A stretch of 64,000 nt of DNA. Source: Clavelina lepadiformis. Taxonomy: Eukaryota; Chordata; Ascidiacea; Aplousobranchia; Clavelinidae. Below the pieces are notes generated by a model. That model worked only from the letters and a program-made list of their open reading frames with translations, was not told the origin of the DNA and made no database searches. The stretch covers positions 2,859,501-2,923,500 of the forward strand of contig NC_135245.1 in assembly GCF_947623445.1 (NCBI RefSeq). Direction: 5' to 3'. Below, in pieces: positions 50,206-63,009 of the stretch (position 1 is the stretch's first letter; each line of letters opens with the position of its first letter). The translations under genes and the position numbers were made by a program.

Positions 50206-53200
50206 CCACTTAACCACACCAGGATCGACACACTTGGGCACAAAATGACAAAAAAACACGAATTCATCATAAATGTTGTAATGTTTCTGCTTAGAGTGAC
50301 TCAGGCTTTGAGGCTTTGTGACAATGCTGTTTAGTTGCATAAATTCTGTCTATACATATTACTAAATGATAAAGTTCCCATTTTATTTATTATCAGACAC
50401 AAAGGTTTTCGCCTTTGGGCAAAGCTTACTGAATGTTACATTGCGCTTGGTAACAAGTGAAAAAGGTAAAAGGGAAGATTGCAAACATTCCAACAGTATT
50501 TATATGTGGCACACCAGTTCAAGCGAGGTAATTTATCTGAACGTCATTGAGGAGAATTTAAAATTTCAGCATTTACAAAACAACTCGTGACGTAACCATC
50601 ACAACCTAATGCCAAGCCGCAGTTCAAATCCATAAACCAATAATAGAGATACACCTGTTGCTTATAGGCCTACTTGCCATAGTAAACAATCGAAAATTTT
50701 TAATATGATTTATTGGGAATGTGTTGATGAAATATCAAAAAAATATTTAATTAATCCTGCGGTTTGTGTATGCATTTTTCTTTATAATAAATAGTGGAGA
50801 CAAAATCCCGTTTCGCCCCTTTGTAGCCTATCTTTTAGCCCCAGGTCCATCACGGTCTTAATCCGATTCTAGTTGTACATTTATACTTTAGTTCATTTGA
50901 AGTTGGGTCAGAAGATTCCCATTATCGTCTAACTGCGAAAGGCTACTCTGGAAATGCAGGTATAATTTATTGACATCAGCCTGTTTATATTTCATATGAA
51001 AATCAAATTCCCAAATGTTGAAGCCGTGCTTGTTGAATTCAAGTCCTTAGGAAATCCCAACGCTTACACAAGAGTCTCCAAGCGTTTTCTAGTGAATGAC
51101 ACGGAACACCTCTAAACTACACACTGTGTCGTCATAATTCCATATGATTTTTACAGTAGATCTTTATTATGGCTTAAACAGTAAAAGAACTTTATAAAAC
51201 TTACAATCAAATAATCAACTGAGTATCATAAGTAATTCCCTGTTTTCTTACCAATGAAGTAGTTTTTTTTTGTATAAGACTTTTGTCATCGATTCCTACA
51301 AATTGACAGTATCCTTGCTACAATGCAAAGTAGTTGTAAACTTAATAATGCAATGCCGACTGCATAAATTTACAGTATGTCACTCCCAACAGATTGGGAA
51401 TATCTGTCTTAAATATACAATTAATTACATCACAATTTAAACCGTCTATCTAAATAAGGGTATAATATACCAGGGACTTATATTTCCACTCGTCGCTTTT
51501 TTATAATTTGTTCAAAGCTTAGAGATCTGTATTTGCAGGAGATGCTTTGTAACATCACAACGGACTTCCGTTTAGTACCAAGAACCGAGATTTAACTCGA
51601 TTCAGTGGAAACTGTGCTACGGCTTACGAAGGCGCCTGGTGGTACAACATTTGCCATGGCGCAAATTTATTTGTCTTTATCTAACTGGTGGACAAGTCAC
51701 AGCAAAAGGAATGATTTAGTATCCATGGAAAAACAATTTTTACTCCTTGAAGAAAGCCGAAATGAAGATGAATCCAACTAAGATAAAGTGGTGCACTGAA
51801 TGCTTTTCTGCTTTCTCTGTGCTAGTTTTAGCATCTTCTTGCCAGAAATACACAAAATACAAAAATTTTCAATACGTTAACTTGGTTCCAGTTTTTAGTC
51901 CTGTATTGATGGTATAAGAACAAAGCTATAAAAGCATTGTGCGTCAGTGATGACGTATATTGCAATCTAACTTCATCACTATATTTGTTTCACTTCCGAA
52001 GATCTGTGTGTTGATTCCAGAGAAAGAAAACAAAACATAATTCAACAAAAGTTTAGTGCTAATGTTTAACAAAGGCAACTGTATGTTAGAGAATGATCAT
52101 GTGGCATCGTCGCACAATATATTTTTTGTGCTTGACCGTTGACTGATCTCTGGTTTTAAACTTTAAGTAATTGTAGCTTGTAATGTTCGCTGTAACTAAA
52201 AATACCATAATATTAAAGAAAACCGATCTAGATTTCAAATCTCTTTGAAAGACAAACGTCACTTCCGTGGTGTCCAGCACTGACAGTTTTATTTGGGAAA
52301 AGCTAACATTTTTAATGATAAATAATAATAGATGGCCAATTACAAAAGTGGGGGTACTATACTACAATAAACAGATATCAAATTCAAAGGCCTATTGGAA
52401 CGTGCTTGATGAACAATGCATATTTGTATCAGGCCGTGGCATTGTTTAACAAGGAATTAGCTCATATAATTACATTTACGAGCAAGATACTGGGGCACTT
52501 CTGGTTTTCGCTTGGAATTCACCTTGGAGCAAATCTTGTGCGCTTCTCAAATCAGCTCTGGGATTTGCGCGCGATTCTCGAACCTTCGTTGCGAGTGTTC
52601 GTCCTTGATTCATTCATTTGCCTTGTGTAGTTGAAGTGGTTGGTTGGTAGTTAACACTAACAGTAAGTGAAGAATAATGTAGTTGACTTACAATGTATAA
52701 AGCAGGGTTAACTTCAGTTTCGTAATGTATTAACCAGGTATATTGATGCAATATATAATTAAATACTGCCAAGTAAAGGTTTTACTGTAAAATACATTAA
52801 TTAATAAGCAAAGAAATATAAGTAGTTCACGGTTAACTAACTGTTCTATAACCACGCGCAGATATTGACAAGCTTCATTTTTAACAGGTGTAAATAAGCA
52901 GCCAAGAATGTTTCAAGTCCGTTAATTGCTTGAAGAGCTAACACCATTCTGGCATCATTCATTTTGATTAAAATAATGATTAACTTAAAGGAAACTTTGT
53001 AAATTAGTTAAATTAATTAGTAATAAGGTTTTTTGCTCGTAGATTCCTCTGCGTATAGGTGTGGTGATACATTTTTGTGGTAATTGTTAATATCAACTGA
53101 TTTACTGAACGTATACGTGGCTAATCCTGAGGTAGATTGTCGAGTAACAGCTCGTTTCAAAAGCTCTCTGCAGAAAACAGAATTATCTGACGTCGCCTTG

Positions 53201-53939
53201 ACTGTCCAGTTCACTGATTCATTAAATTATGATGGAGGTTTTGTCAGGTATGCGAGTAATGTTTTTTGAAATTTGGCTCGGGAGTCGGTTCTTCCCGCTT
53301 AGGAGTTGGGTTTTTGTATGTGTTGTTGGCATTTTTTGCACGTTTTTGTGTCTTACAATGTTTTGGCTTTTGCTGTCAAAGTTTGTTCCTGCTTAATTGC
53401 TGCTGAACTATTTGCGCGCGCTTTGCATGGCGTTGATTCTATGTCGTTGTTGCTTTTCGGCGCTTTGACGTTTGTTGCGTTGTTGGATTCGTTGAAGTGT
53501 TGGTTTTATTTTGGTATTTGAAATTATTTGTCATTTCATTTTGTTTTGGTCATAGAGTGACTTCCATTTTTATGCAAATCAATGATGTTTTGTCTGAATC
53601 TGTTAGTCAGTTTTATCCGTATTCTATTTTCTGACTTTGCGCATCACATACTCTGCATCTGACAAGTCTGGTTGCAAAAAGGTTGTCTGCGTAAAACTGA
53701 TCTGATATTTGCCGATCTGAAACTTCTCGCTGTGAACTTAATATGTCAAGAGCTGCACAGGGCGGCTGTAACCAGCAGACAGTATTGGCACAGGAATCTG
53801 CCCCGGTTTTCAGTTAAGTTGTAACTTTATTAACAAACATACAACAGATAATATATTTCAGTTCAATTTCCTCCGGTGGCGACATGTGGATGGGATTGCA
53901 GCACGCAAGATGTTCGGCGGAAGACGGGGAAGAGGTTGA

Positions 53940-54340
53940 AGGAAAAGATGTCGAAGTAAATCATGACACCAGTGAAGGGATGGTGACAGTGATAAAGAGC
54001 AGGATCCAGGTGGCAGAGAAGACATTGAGATGTTTGGATGATGGATGCGCAGAATAAGAAATAAACACTGTCAGAGGAAGGGTCCAGGTTCATTTTTTAC
54101 TTTAGTAGTTTCATATGTTACTTTAGATTCTGTGAAACAGCAAAGTATCAGAAAAGATAAAAAAGATGCAATAGTGAATGATGATAACAGTGAATGGATG
54201 GAGAAGTATCGGGTGGCAGAAAAATGTTACATGTTTATTAAGGTTGAGAAGTTCATCCGTATCCAGTCAGCCATAGGTTCAGATCAGATTTTACTTTAGG
54301 TTTAAGCATAAGACAGTGTCAAAGGGAGGGTCCAGATCAG
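53940..54340 (+). repeat. Diverged tandem duplication of about 210 bp
   Basis: The blocks around 53945-54110 and 54165-54340 share in the same order ATGACACCAGTGAA / ATGATAACAGTGAA, GGTGGCAGA, an AAGACAT / ATGTTAC region, CACTGTCAGAGG / CAGTGTCAAAGG, GGGTCCAG and a TTTTACTTTA tail. Function unknown. Confidence 0.45.
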
Positions 54341-57300
54341 AAAGGAGAGACAGTTGAGGCAACTAGAAAGCAAAAAATGTAGACCAAAGGAAAAAGAAAG
54401 ACATGGGAAAGTTATCTTTACGTAGTTTCTAGTTTCTTTTTTTCAGTCTATTTTTCGAGGTTTCTTTCATCGGGTGACGTCAGCTGCGATTCCGGTTTTC
54501 CTTCTCAAATCTCCCGTTCAATAAATTGCATGCTGCATTCCTGGTAAGTTGCAATTTGCAATCTTGTTGTTGGGATTCATTTGCCTCAATCTTGAAATGT
54601 TTATTATAGGACATTACCCTGCTTAAGATCCTTCAGTTTACGAAATTAATAATTAAAAAGCCTTAAGTTGCAAAATTAACCGGTCACGAAGATCATGCCA
54701 AGAAAATTACGGTAAATGCCCAACCTTAGATGTTAAAACATCAATTTTCATACAGTGGTTAATACCGTAGTTAGCAGTGAAAGTTGAACACCTATATCTA
54801 TCATAAATCGTATGCTTTTCGCGTTGTGTTTTTTGTTATTTAATGTTTGACAACTTTGTTTTAAGACTCCTATCAAAATGCAATCAAAGCCAAATCGCCT
54901 TCACTTCCGGCTTTCCAGGCGTTTCCTATTCGTTACAGGTAGGTTTCATTTTAGAAACTAGTTTTCTGGCGTTTTAGTTTAGCATAGTATCTCATTAGTT
55001 TCTGGTCATTGATGAAAGCCGTAGGTAATATGCTGTAAGTTGCCTACCGTGTAATAGACTGAACGCGCTCTTGTTTTTCAGGGTCTCATAAGGAGTCAAA
55101 GCGACTAATTCAAAACAATGACACAACGATAATTCAAAGCAGTAGTAAGCTAAGTGGCAGATTTAGAATGTTAGGTGCGTGCTGGTAACCAACGAGGGAA
55201 TAAAGATGGTAAAGGAGAAAGAAGGCTTCCGACGACATGTTGCCAGCGCGCCAGTGTTTTGTAGGCTTTCGGTTTCGGCGAGATTACCATCCCACATTGA
55301 GCCCTGCTGTAGCAATGTTAAATCGTATAATGCAGCAAGATGCCGTTATAGTTGACATGCAGTCATATTGGTTCATTCTGCTATCGGACTAGTATAGCTC
55401 CTATGAAGAGTTCAATAGAAAAACAAGTGCAATACAAATCGGGGCCAATTAATTTATTCTTGTATTTCGTATTTTTGTACGTTTTTTATTTCCTTCCTTT
55501 TCTCATGTTTTTGTCGTCGGCAGAGGGAGTCAATGCAAATGCGATGGAAATTTTCTTTCAGGTACCCCAGGTATAATCAGATATACCTGAGGTAACGTTT
55601 GGAAAATGATGATCATAGTTTGGATAAGTTCGTTTTTTTCTTTCTTACTCCTTATTGTTTGTTTGCTGTGTTTTATCGTCAAGGTGCAAGACCCGATGCA
55701 ACACTGGCTCGCCAAGCCCAAAGCGATCCTGTATCCCCGGCCCAATTTATAAACGTGTTACACTCGCGCCCCTAAACTAGCCTGCACCCTCACAAATCTA
55801 TCCTAGGTGGAACAAAGTGCCGTGAAGTACCTCCGAACAAAGGGTAGGTACCTCCGACATTTTGCGCCTGCCCTAGGCGGCGGCACTCATACAAACAAAT
55901 AGGACCGACGGGGCATTAGGCACAGGCACAAGCAATTTTAATTAATTACTTTAAGCAATTAGGCACAAGGAGTTTATTTTGGGTCCTCAGATAAAATTGT
56001 GCTGTCAAGGTGTAGCTCGCTTAGGTTATCCAGCACTATTTATTTCAACCTTGCGAACAAAGATTTACGTTTTAAGCCTTCAGAACTACACAAGTCTAAT
56101 TATTCCCGTTATGCCTCCAGTTCTGTTAATATTTATGTATGTTTATACTATGTTCGACATAAGATTCTCTTATTCTCCTTTACTCTGGCATTCCAACCTA
56201 ATGCAGCGGTTGGATTGGTGCCTTCGCGCGCAACAACCTAAAAAAAACACAATATTTGAAATAATAATTCAAATGAGACGGGCTTTCAAGTTTCCCGGTA
56301 AATGTATTACAAAGCTAATTAACCCTTGGTTGACCGCACTTCGGTCTTGTCTTGACCATCTGCTTTCTCTTATTGCCTTGTCACACCACACCGCGCGATA
56401 CCGGCTAGGATCCTCAATCGTTTCATAAATTAGATAGGGTCATGAGTTATCTTGTCTTCTGTTCCAGGTTCAATTCCACAGTTTTCTTCTGGGCTCCCTA
56501 TATATGCTACTGGTCCGCCTTACCTCGTTTCCTTTTTGCGCGTTTGTGGAGGTTATTTTCAGTTAATGGTATGAAATGAAACGACGATAAACGTTTGGGC
56601 GGATAAATGGTTGGGCCTCTGACTTTAAGAGAAGGCGGTCGCATATTAGGTTTAACTCTAACAAACCAAATCCTGTCCTTCAACATAAGGATTAGCTGTA
56701 ACCTACCAAATCCTGTACGTAATAAAAGTAGAATACAGTTTTCGGTTTATTACAACGGTCTTCATCCTGCTTTTCTATGCATCTGTTAGCGAATTGGTGG
56801 ATTCTTTCCGTTCCCAAAGAACCATTCCGACGACTGCCACCTTGACATGGTGGAACGGCTTGATAAAAACAAAGTAGTCGACTATTTGGCATTATCATCA
56901 AATGCAGTTACATTTAAGCTTTTACCAGCTTTTTTGCAATTTTTTTTTAGAAATCGGGTCTAACATTATCGTTTGAAAATTTGGCTATTCCACAAAAATT
57001 TGGACAGCGGCAAAGAAACAATAAAATCGGCAATTTTTAGACTCACAACTCTTTTAAACGCCTCGAAATGTAATGAAATCTCATATTTATACGTATAGTA
57101 GCAGACTTAAATCAGCTTTAATTTCATGGTTTACTTTTTCAGTGAAAAAGGAAGCGTCTTTTGAAGTGAGACGTATCCGACATCCTCCGATGGAACGACA
57201 ACATTATGCTTTTTTAAAGGAGTGTACTATGTTTGTCTTCGCAACTTTTATACCGTTGGTGTGTTTTTGGTTTTAACATCACGTCACTGTTGCACGTCAC

Positions 57301-57420
57301 ATCGCATGGTGCATCACTAATCATTTATTAACATTTAGTCAAGATTATAACGATGTATGTTACATTTTAAATTGTCGTTATTTTTGACTGATAATTCTCG
57401 GCTCCCAATGATTATCACTG

Positions 57421-60130
57421 GTCAACACGATTTTTTGTGCCAAGGATTTGACAACGATTTTAGGCTAATTTGGGGTCGCTGATTTCGAAAACGACAACCA
57501 TTTTTCTCAATTGGCTCTAGTTTTTGAGATATTTAGATTTTTCACTTTCGGAAATTCCACTCATGTCACACATAACGCATACTAGGTTTCAGGTCTCAGC
57601 CAACTGTAATACACTTGGACAATAGTCAGTAATATAGTCAAATGCATAAATATCACAATACTAAATCAATCAGTGCGTAATAAGTCTGTTTTTATATATA
57701 ATTGATGGTGAATCGCTTTTTGTATGACTTTCTTTTATGGCGGACGTCAGTACAATCGTGCTGAAAACAGCAACATTAGTCTGCCATCAAGTTTTTCTCC
57801 CATCTGCCCTGGTATCATTCTTCCATCACCTTTATGTCCTGATGAAATCTCTCCCCTTGTTCTTCAGAAAAATCACCCAATTTGTCAGGAAATTTTTCCA
57901 AATGGCTGTGGAGATAGTGCACTTAAATGCTCATATTTGCCCCTACCTGTTGGTAGGTCTCGAGCATATTTTCTACCAGCTCTGCATAGTTTTCTGCCTT
58001 GTGGTTTCCAAAAAAGTCCTTCACCACAGACACAAAACAAGACCAAGCTTGGAATTCCACATTGTTCATGCTTGTTCCAAATTTGAGTCATTGATTAATT
58101 TGCGAATTTGAGGCCCATCAAAAATGCCTGCTTTCAAATTTCCGGTTGTCAGTTTTGGAAAACATCTACAAAAATATTTAAAACAATCACCATCTTTATA
58201 TAAAGCCTTTACAAATTGTTTCATGAGCCCCAGCCTGACATAGAGAGGTGGTAAAATGATCTTCTTTCTTTGAAACAAATGTTCTTTAATCACATTTGCT
58301 TTGCCTACTTCTAGATTTTCTCTTGTGAACCATGCCTTTTTTACCCTGTGCTGGGTCTTTGCCCTGCTGTCCCACAAGCACATAAAGCAGGGATACTTAG
58401 TGTATCCACTTTGCTGTCCAAGCAAAAAGTTCACCATCTTTAAGTCAACACAAATTGACCACTGGTGCTCGGCATAGCAGATCTTCCGTAAAACTAATTT
58501 CACATTTTCATACTCTTCTTTCAGTTTTGTTGAATGAGCAATTGGCAGAGATGAATAGCAGTTGCCATTATGCAACAGAATGCATTTTAAACTTCTGGTA
58601 GAGCTGTCTATAAACAATCGCCAGTCTTCTTGTTTGTAGTCTAGGACTTTCATTTTGAGGAGAAGTCCAGTTATATCATTTCAATATTCAAGGTCTTCAT
58701 CTTGACTGAAGAAGGGAAAGAGTTCCTCTTCTCCAGTCCGGTAAGCTGTTATCTTTGCATCCGCCTTTAGACAGTTCTTCTCCTTCAGTCTGGAAGCTAA
58801 AACCTCAGATGCTTCTTTTGATAAGTTAAAGTCTCTGATAAGATCATTAAGCTCCTTTTGTGTGAACTGTTCGGGAGTGAAAGAGCTTTCTTCGTAAATG
58901 TTTCATTTCATGCTTTTCCTCAATATCTGTTTCTTGCAAATCTGGTACTGATGTAAACGCAGGTAAGGGAATGCTTTTGCAGTGCTCAACCGGTCGCCTT
59001 ACTAACTAGTTTTAAGAAGAGTAACGTTTTATTCACCTGCAACTCGAAAGAAGCAAACTTGATCAAGGTCAGCGATTCTTTCCTTCAGTGCATTAAATAT
59101 TTCAAGAAATCATGAGAAATTAACGCATTTTTATCAGTACATCGACAAATAAGGCAGGTCTATTTAATGAGAATCACAATTGAGTCTATTCTGAGGTTTC
59201 AACCTAAACACAAACGATGACGTTATGGGATGAGTGGTGTGATGGTGGATTTTGGGATGGCCTAAGCCAAACCCAGTCTTTCAGTTTTATTGTCTGACTC
59301 CTATGATTGTCTTTGACTCCGTTGCGTTTGCTCTCTCTATTCTGCTTCTTAAATCAACACCAACTTCATAAAGTTTAGTTGTTATATTGTCCGAATAAGT
59401 TGTATCGAATTAGCAATATTTACACCATGATCCCACTTTCATAATAATTCAGTAATAACTTCAATTCAGCAGAACAAGGGAAATAACTCAGAGAAGAGAG
59501 AATTTCCAAGAGCCCAGAGAAGTACTAGCAAGTCCTGAAGGGACAAGCCCTTGCAGAGCCTCGCCGGCCAGAGCTTCCAGAGTTGTTCTTTTGAACCAAG
59601 CTTAACGTTTTATATCATACACGTCAGCCAATCAGCTAACGCCATGTTAATTTATCGTTGCTACGTGTATGTGTGTAATATCTATTATTCTACGAATCTA
59701 CGTCATCCAAACATTTCATCAAGTACACTTCAAACTTTACGCCGTAAAAACAATGCTATTTGAAATACTTCAACTACCGTCCATACGTTAGTTTGGACTT
59801 TGATTGTTTGTATATGGGATTAACTCGAATAAAACATACAAACGTTTTAATATTCAATTTCGTCTAACTGGAGAAAATGCATAAACTTATGCAAAATGCC
59901 AATTTATATAAATTATTGCAATTATTAGGCTATCCGAATGCCACAACGTGATAGCTAAAACACTGTCACTAATGCCAGAAATAGTGAAAAATGCTGAAAT
60001 AAAGAAAATAACCATATCTCGAAAACTAGAACCAATTCAGCAAAACCAATGCCAAATTCGGAATCAGCGACCTCAAATTACCCTAAATCCGTTGAAACAT
60101 CGCTGGCACCTCAAAAAAAATTTTTTTTTG
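57421..60130 (-). mobile_element. DNA-transposon-like element, copy B, with terminal inverted repeats, broken
   Basis: The left end (57421-57570) and the reverse complement of the right end (about 59935-60130) match imperfectly over some 150 bases. Shared pieces include GGTCGCTGATT, CTAGTTTT.GAGATAT and TTTTTCAC. Inside, on the minus strand, a protein remnant runs from about 58990 to 57740. Its longest open piece is 58066-58653 (DWRLFIDSSTRS, LLHNGNCYSSLPIAHS, YTKYPCFMCLWDSR, LPPLYVRLGLMKQFVKAL), and further coding sense lies to about 57740 (SHLDKFPDKLGDFSEEQGE, RFHQDIKVMEERYQG). It belongs to the same family as copy A at 19.3-20.8 kb but is longer and younger-looking. Several breaks are present. 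Superfamily not assigned. Confidence 0.75.
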
Positions 60131-60940
60131 TTGGGCTGTGTTATGACTACCGGATAATCTTGGATTATAATTGCTCTCATAACCAATAGATATTGCCACA
60201 CAGTAACTAAATTCCTTCACAACAAGATCCAATACGGCAATTCTAGAAAACCGCAAATGAAATCGCCACAGTAATGTATGTTAAAATGGCATAATAGTAA
60301 AAGTTTTAGCAGCAAGATCAATTATTTGAAGTGGCAACCTGAATTTATTGTCGATTTTTTCCTTCTGCGCTCTTAAACATAAGCAAGTTCGTAGCAAAAC
60401 AGATTACACCTCTGTGTATAGTTCTCGACCATGAATGTTTACAGCTTTGCAGTTTACCACATCAGTGCGTAAGGCCTACAAATCTAATGCTGATGAAGCC
60501 AAGAAGTGTTTTCGACGTGTTTTGTTTCCAAAGATTCGGCAACTGTTGCTGGCAAACCACCTCCTCGCCTGCTTAACTTGGTACCTTAATTTACTCGTTG
60601 TCAGCAAAATTACCATTATTCGTGCACGTTTTAAGCCTATTCGTTGTCATTTTTCCCGTTCATTAACGCTTACAAAAAACGACTTTTTTTCGTCTCAACA
60701 AAAGCTTCTAACTTCGATTGTTTAAAACTTTAAATGGTGAAAAGTTTATTGCTAAATAGAGGACTCTGTCACGTGCTTCTCGGGAATCGGTTACTTAGAA
60801 AAAATGAGTCAATTGTCATCGCCATGTCAAAGCAGTTCCCAACAGTCGATTTCGATTCCCTAACAGTCATCTCCCCTTTTTTAAAACTTAACAACCGACG
60901 CATGGTACTTCACGGCAATTGATGTTTTCATAGTTGCCAC
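60131..60940. other. No gene seen
   Basis: Flank of the transposon. Short ORFs at 60435-60922 have no recognisable content. Confidence 0.35.
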
Positions 60941-61655
60941 TTTGCGGCTCGTGGCCTTCAACGCTGTGCTCGGTGCGATAAGTTCCAGTTCCAGGAATAG
61001 GATTCATCTAATAGTATCCCATTTATGAGCGCCTAAACTTGTAATAAAATGTAATGTAATGAAATCTCAAACTTTTTAATGAATTTTATTCAAGTACAGT
61101 TTGCAAATTGTTGCAAAATTGTCGCATCAATGACTCCCTTGGTCCTTCACGCTCGCAGCTAAACTCCTTAAAAACGACAACTCCTTATGATATCACCATC
61201 CGCATTGTTATGTTTTGTGTTAGTCTGTTTTTTCTAACATTTATAAGCCTAGCCTAGCTTGAGACCAGCAGCTGGATGCAGAAGTCTGTTTGGCCTGTAA
61301 TATGAAAACGAGGCATTAAGCCAAATATCACCATACAGTGTGCACCCCTGCTCTAACCCAATGTTATACGGCCGGCTCATGGTGGGTAAAACGCAATGTA
61401 GGGAGATAGAAATCTGGTCCACGGCCTTAAGCCAGTACCTACCTTCCTAGAACTGAGGCGTTTGCCATGATCAGAACACGGATTATGGAGTGGCGTAGTG
61501 GCAATTAATATTTGTAATAATTGGATCGTCTATTTGTAATTTAAAGCAAAACACAAAGATGAATCTAGCGTGATGGATTGATGGTATAAACTCTGCCTTC
61601 TGTAGCATTACTACATAGCATGTGTAATTATATTGCATTTATACCTTTCAGATTT
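60941..61655 (+). repeat. tRNA-rich duplicated block, unit 1 (diverged)
   Basis: Starts with the tRNA-like stretch GCTCGTGGCC...CGGTGCGATAAGTTCC. Ends with CATTACTACATAGCATGTGTA and a TATACC-type word, as units 2 and 3 do just before their tRNA-Trp sequences. Here the tRNA is absent; different sequence follows from about 61660. Confidence 0.55.
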
Positions 61656-61659
61656 GAGA

Positions 61660-62250
61660 TTTGACCGTTCGTACGCAAAATCAACAGTAACAGAACATAT
61701 AGTACTTGACTACGTGCAGCAATATTGACTCCTACATAAATAACTTTCAAATATGACGAAAATACGAAACAGATTACGAATATAATATTCAGGAAGCTCG
61801 GTTATTCAAACAGATAAACTCCCCATTGAATAAGCAGGCATTCGAACATGGCGCCTCTTTTCTTTTATAAATCTATTAGAACAAGCCTTAATTAGAGACC
61901 TGCTAATGCATTATTCTAGACTGTAGAGAATCGTTTATTCTGTATCTCGTCTTGTAGTGTCTCTATCAACTCGTATGGTTTATTTCGTACCTGTATCTGG
62001 CACATTGTTTCATTGTGATCTACCCTACTCGTTAGGTGACCTCTAACTACTATTATTATCTGTGTACACCGTGGACTTCTCATTTGCGACTACTTCCGAA
62101 CGAAGCCTTTGTATATCGTTGCAAATCCATTTATTCAAACATTCGCTCTGACAAAGGACGTAAGCACGTCGGAAACTAGTAAGCCTCAATAAAATTATGT
62201 ATCTACGTGCAGTTTGTTTGCTTTGGGCAACCTCGTGGTATTTGAGAAGT
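61660..62250 (+). repeat. Sequence inserted between units 1 and 2, with a hairpin-bearing tail
   Basis: The tail at 62148-62185 reads CTGACAAAGGACGTAAGC, then ACGTCGGAAAC, forming a GACGT/ACGTC hairpin between CTGACAA and GAAAC. It is followed by AATAAAATTATG. The arrangement recalls the CTGANGA-stem-GAAA core at 7.5 and 13.2 kb. It is possibly the 3' end of a retroelement. Confidence 0.35.
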
Positions 62251-62269
62251 ATTCCAACACTACCTACTC

Positions 62270-62804
62270 TATATATGTGTATTGATTAATGGCTATTACG
62301 CTAGAAACGTTGCAGCTCGCTGAGTTTAACTCAGAGATCGGAGCAAAAGATTCTGGGTTCAGATCGTCCTGTAGCCTTATGGTAATATCTTTCGTCTTTT
62401 TAAAACGACTGATGTATTGCTGTTGATTATACACGTTACACCATATGTTGTGCATGTGCCACTTCGTAGCTTGTGTGCCTCGACATTGCACTCGCTGCGA
62501 TAGGTTTCAGGTTCGATTCCCGTTTTTGGAAAAATAAAACGAAATAAAGGGAGCACTTGAAGCACAGGGAGCCATGAAAGTTAATGACTTTAAGCGATCA
62601 ACAATCTCTTAAACTGAGGCGCCTGCCAGCACGGGCCACAAGCAATCGAGTAGCGGTTGTGAAAAATTTTTTTAAAGCAAAACGCAATATAGCATTGAGG
62701 TATAAAATCAGCCTTCTTGCATTACGACATAGAATGTGTACCTATTTCATACATGTATACCTTTCTTTGTCGTGCTGTATTGTGGTACAAGTTTTTTTAG
62801 CCAC
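62270..62804 (+). repeat. tRNA-rich duplicated block, unit 2
   Basis: Contains two tRNA-like segments. The first, at about 62310-62385, has AGCTCGCT and GGGTTCAGATCG. The second, at about 62465-62520, has GCGATAGGTTTCAGG and TTCGATTCC. The spacer CATTACGACATAGAATGTG and TATACC follow, leading directly into the intact tRNA-Trp at 62805. It matches unit 3 in the same order. Confidence 0.7.
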
Positions 62805-62876
62805 GACTCCGTGGCGCAACGGTAGCATGTCTGACTCCAAATCAGAAGGTTGCGTGTTCAAATCACGTCGGGGTCA
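62805..62876 (+). tRNA. tRNA-Trp (anticodon CCA)
   Basis: A 72-base cloverleaf with acceptor stem GACTCCG/CGGGGTC (one G-T pair), A box TGGCGCAACGG, anticodon stem TCTGA/TCAGA and loop CTCCAAA, B box GTGTTCAAATC and discriminator A. It very closely resembles metazoan tRNA-Trp. No intron. Downstream only TTT is present, so termination may be leaky. Confidence 0.96.
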
Positions 62877-63009
62877 CTTTAACTCATGGAATGGTTCTAG
62901 GTCGATGCAACCACTGGAATTTTCAAGGTAGGTCGTCATTTACATCGGTTTAAATCGGCTTCTGGGATCGATTCAGCACATACATTTTTTTTCAAGTTTG
63001 TTTATGATG

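Larger units (their letters stand above)
49500..57420. other. Long stretch without a recognisable gene
   Basis: AT-rich DNA with short ORFs only. Items of note are listed separately: a pogo-like fragment at 50117, a T/G-rich strand-biased block at 53290-53520 and a diverged local duplication at 53940-54340. A spliceable-looking block around 54470-54542 ends in GTAAGT but has no coding sense. Confidence 0.4.

Noticed and set aside
55352-56428. ORFs of 74-149 codons as possible genes
   Set aside because: Compositionally random, no domain, no splice or promoter context.
60489-60525. CTGATGAAGCC followed by a TTTTCGACGTG word as another hammerhead-like core
   Set aside because: No complementary stem II and no GAAA after it.
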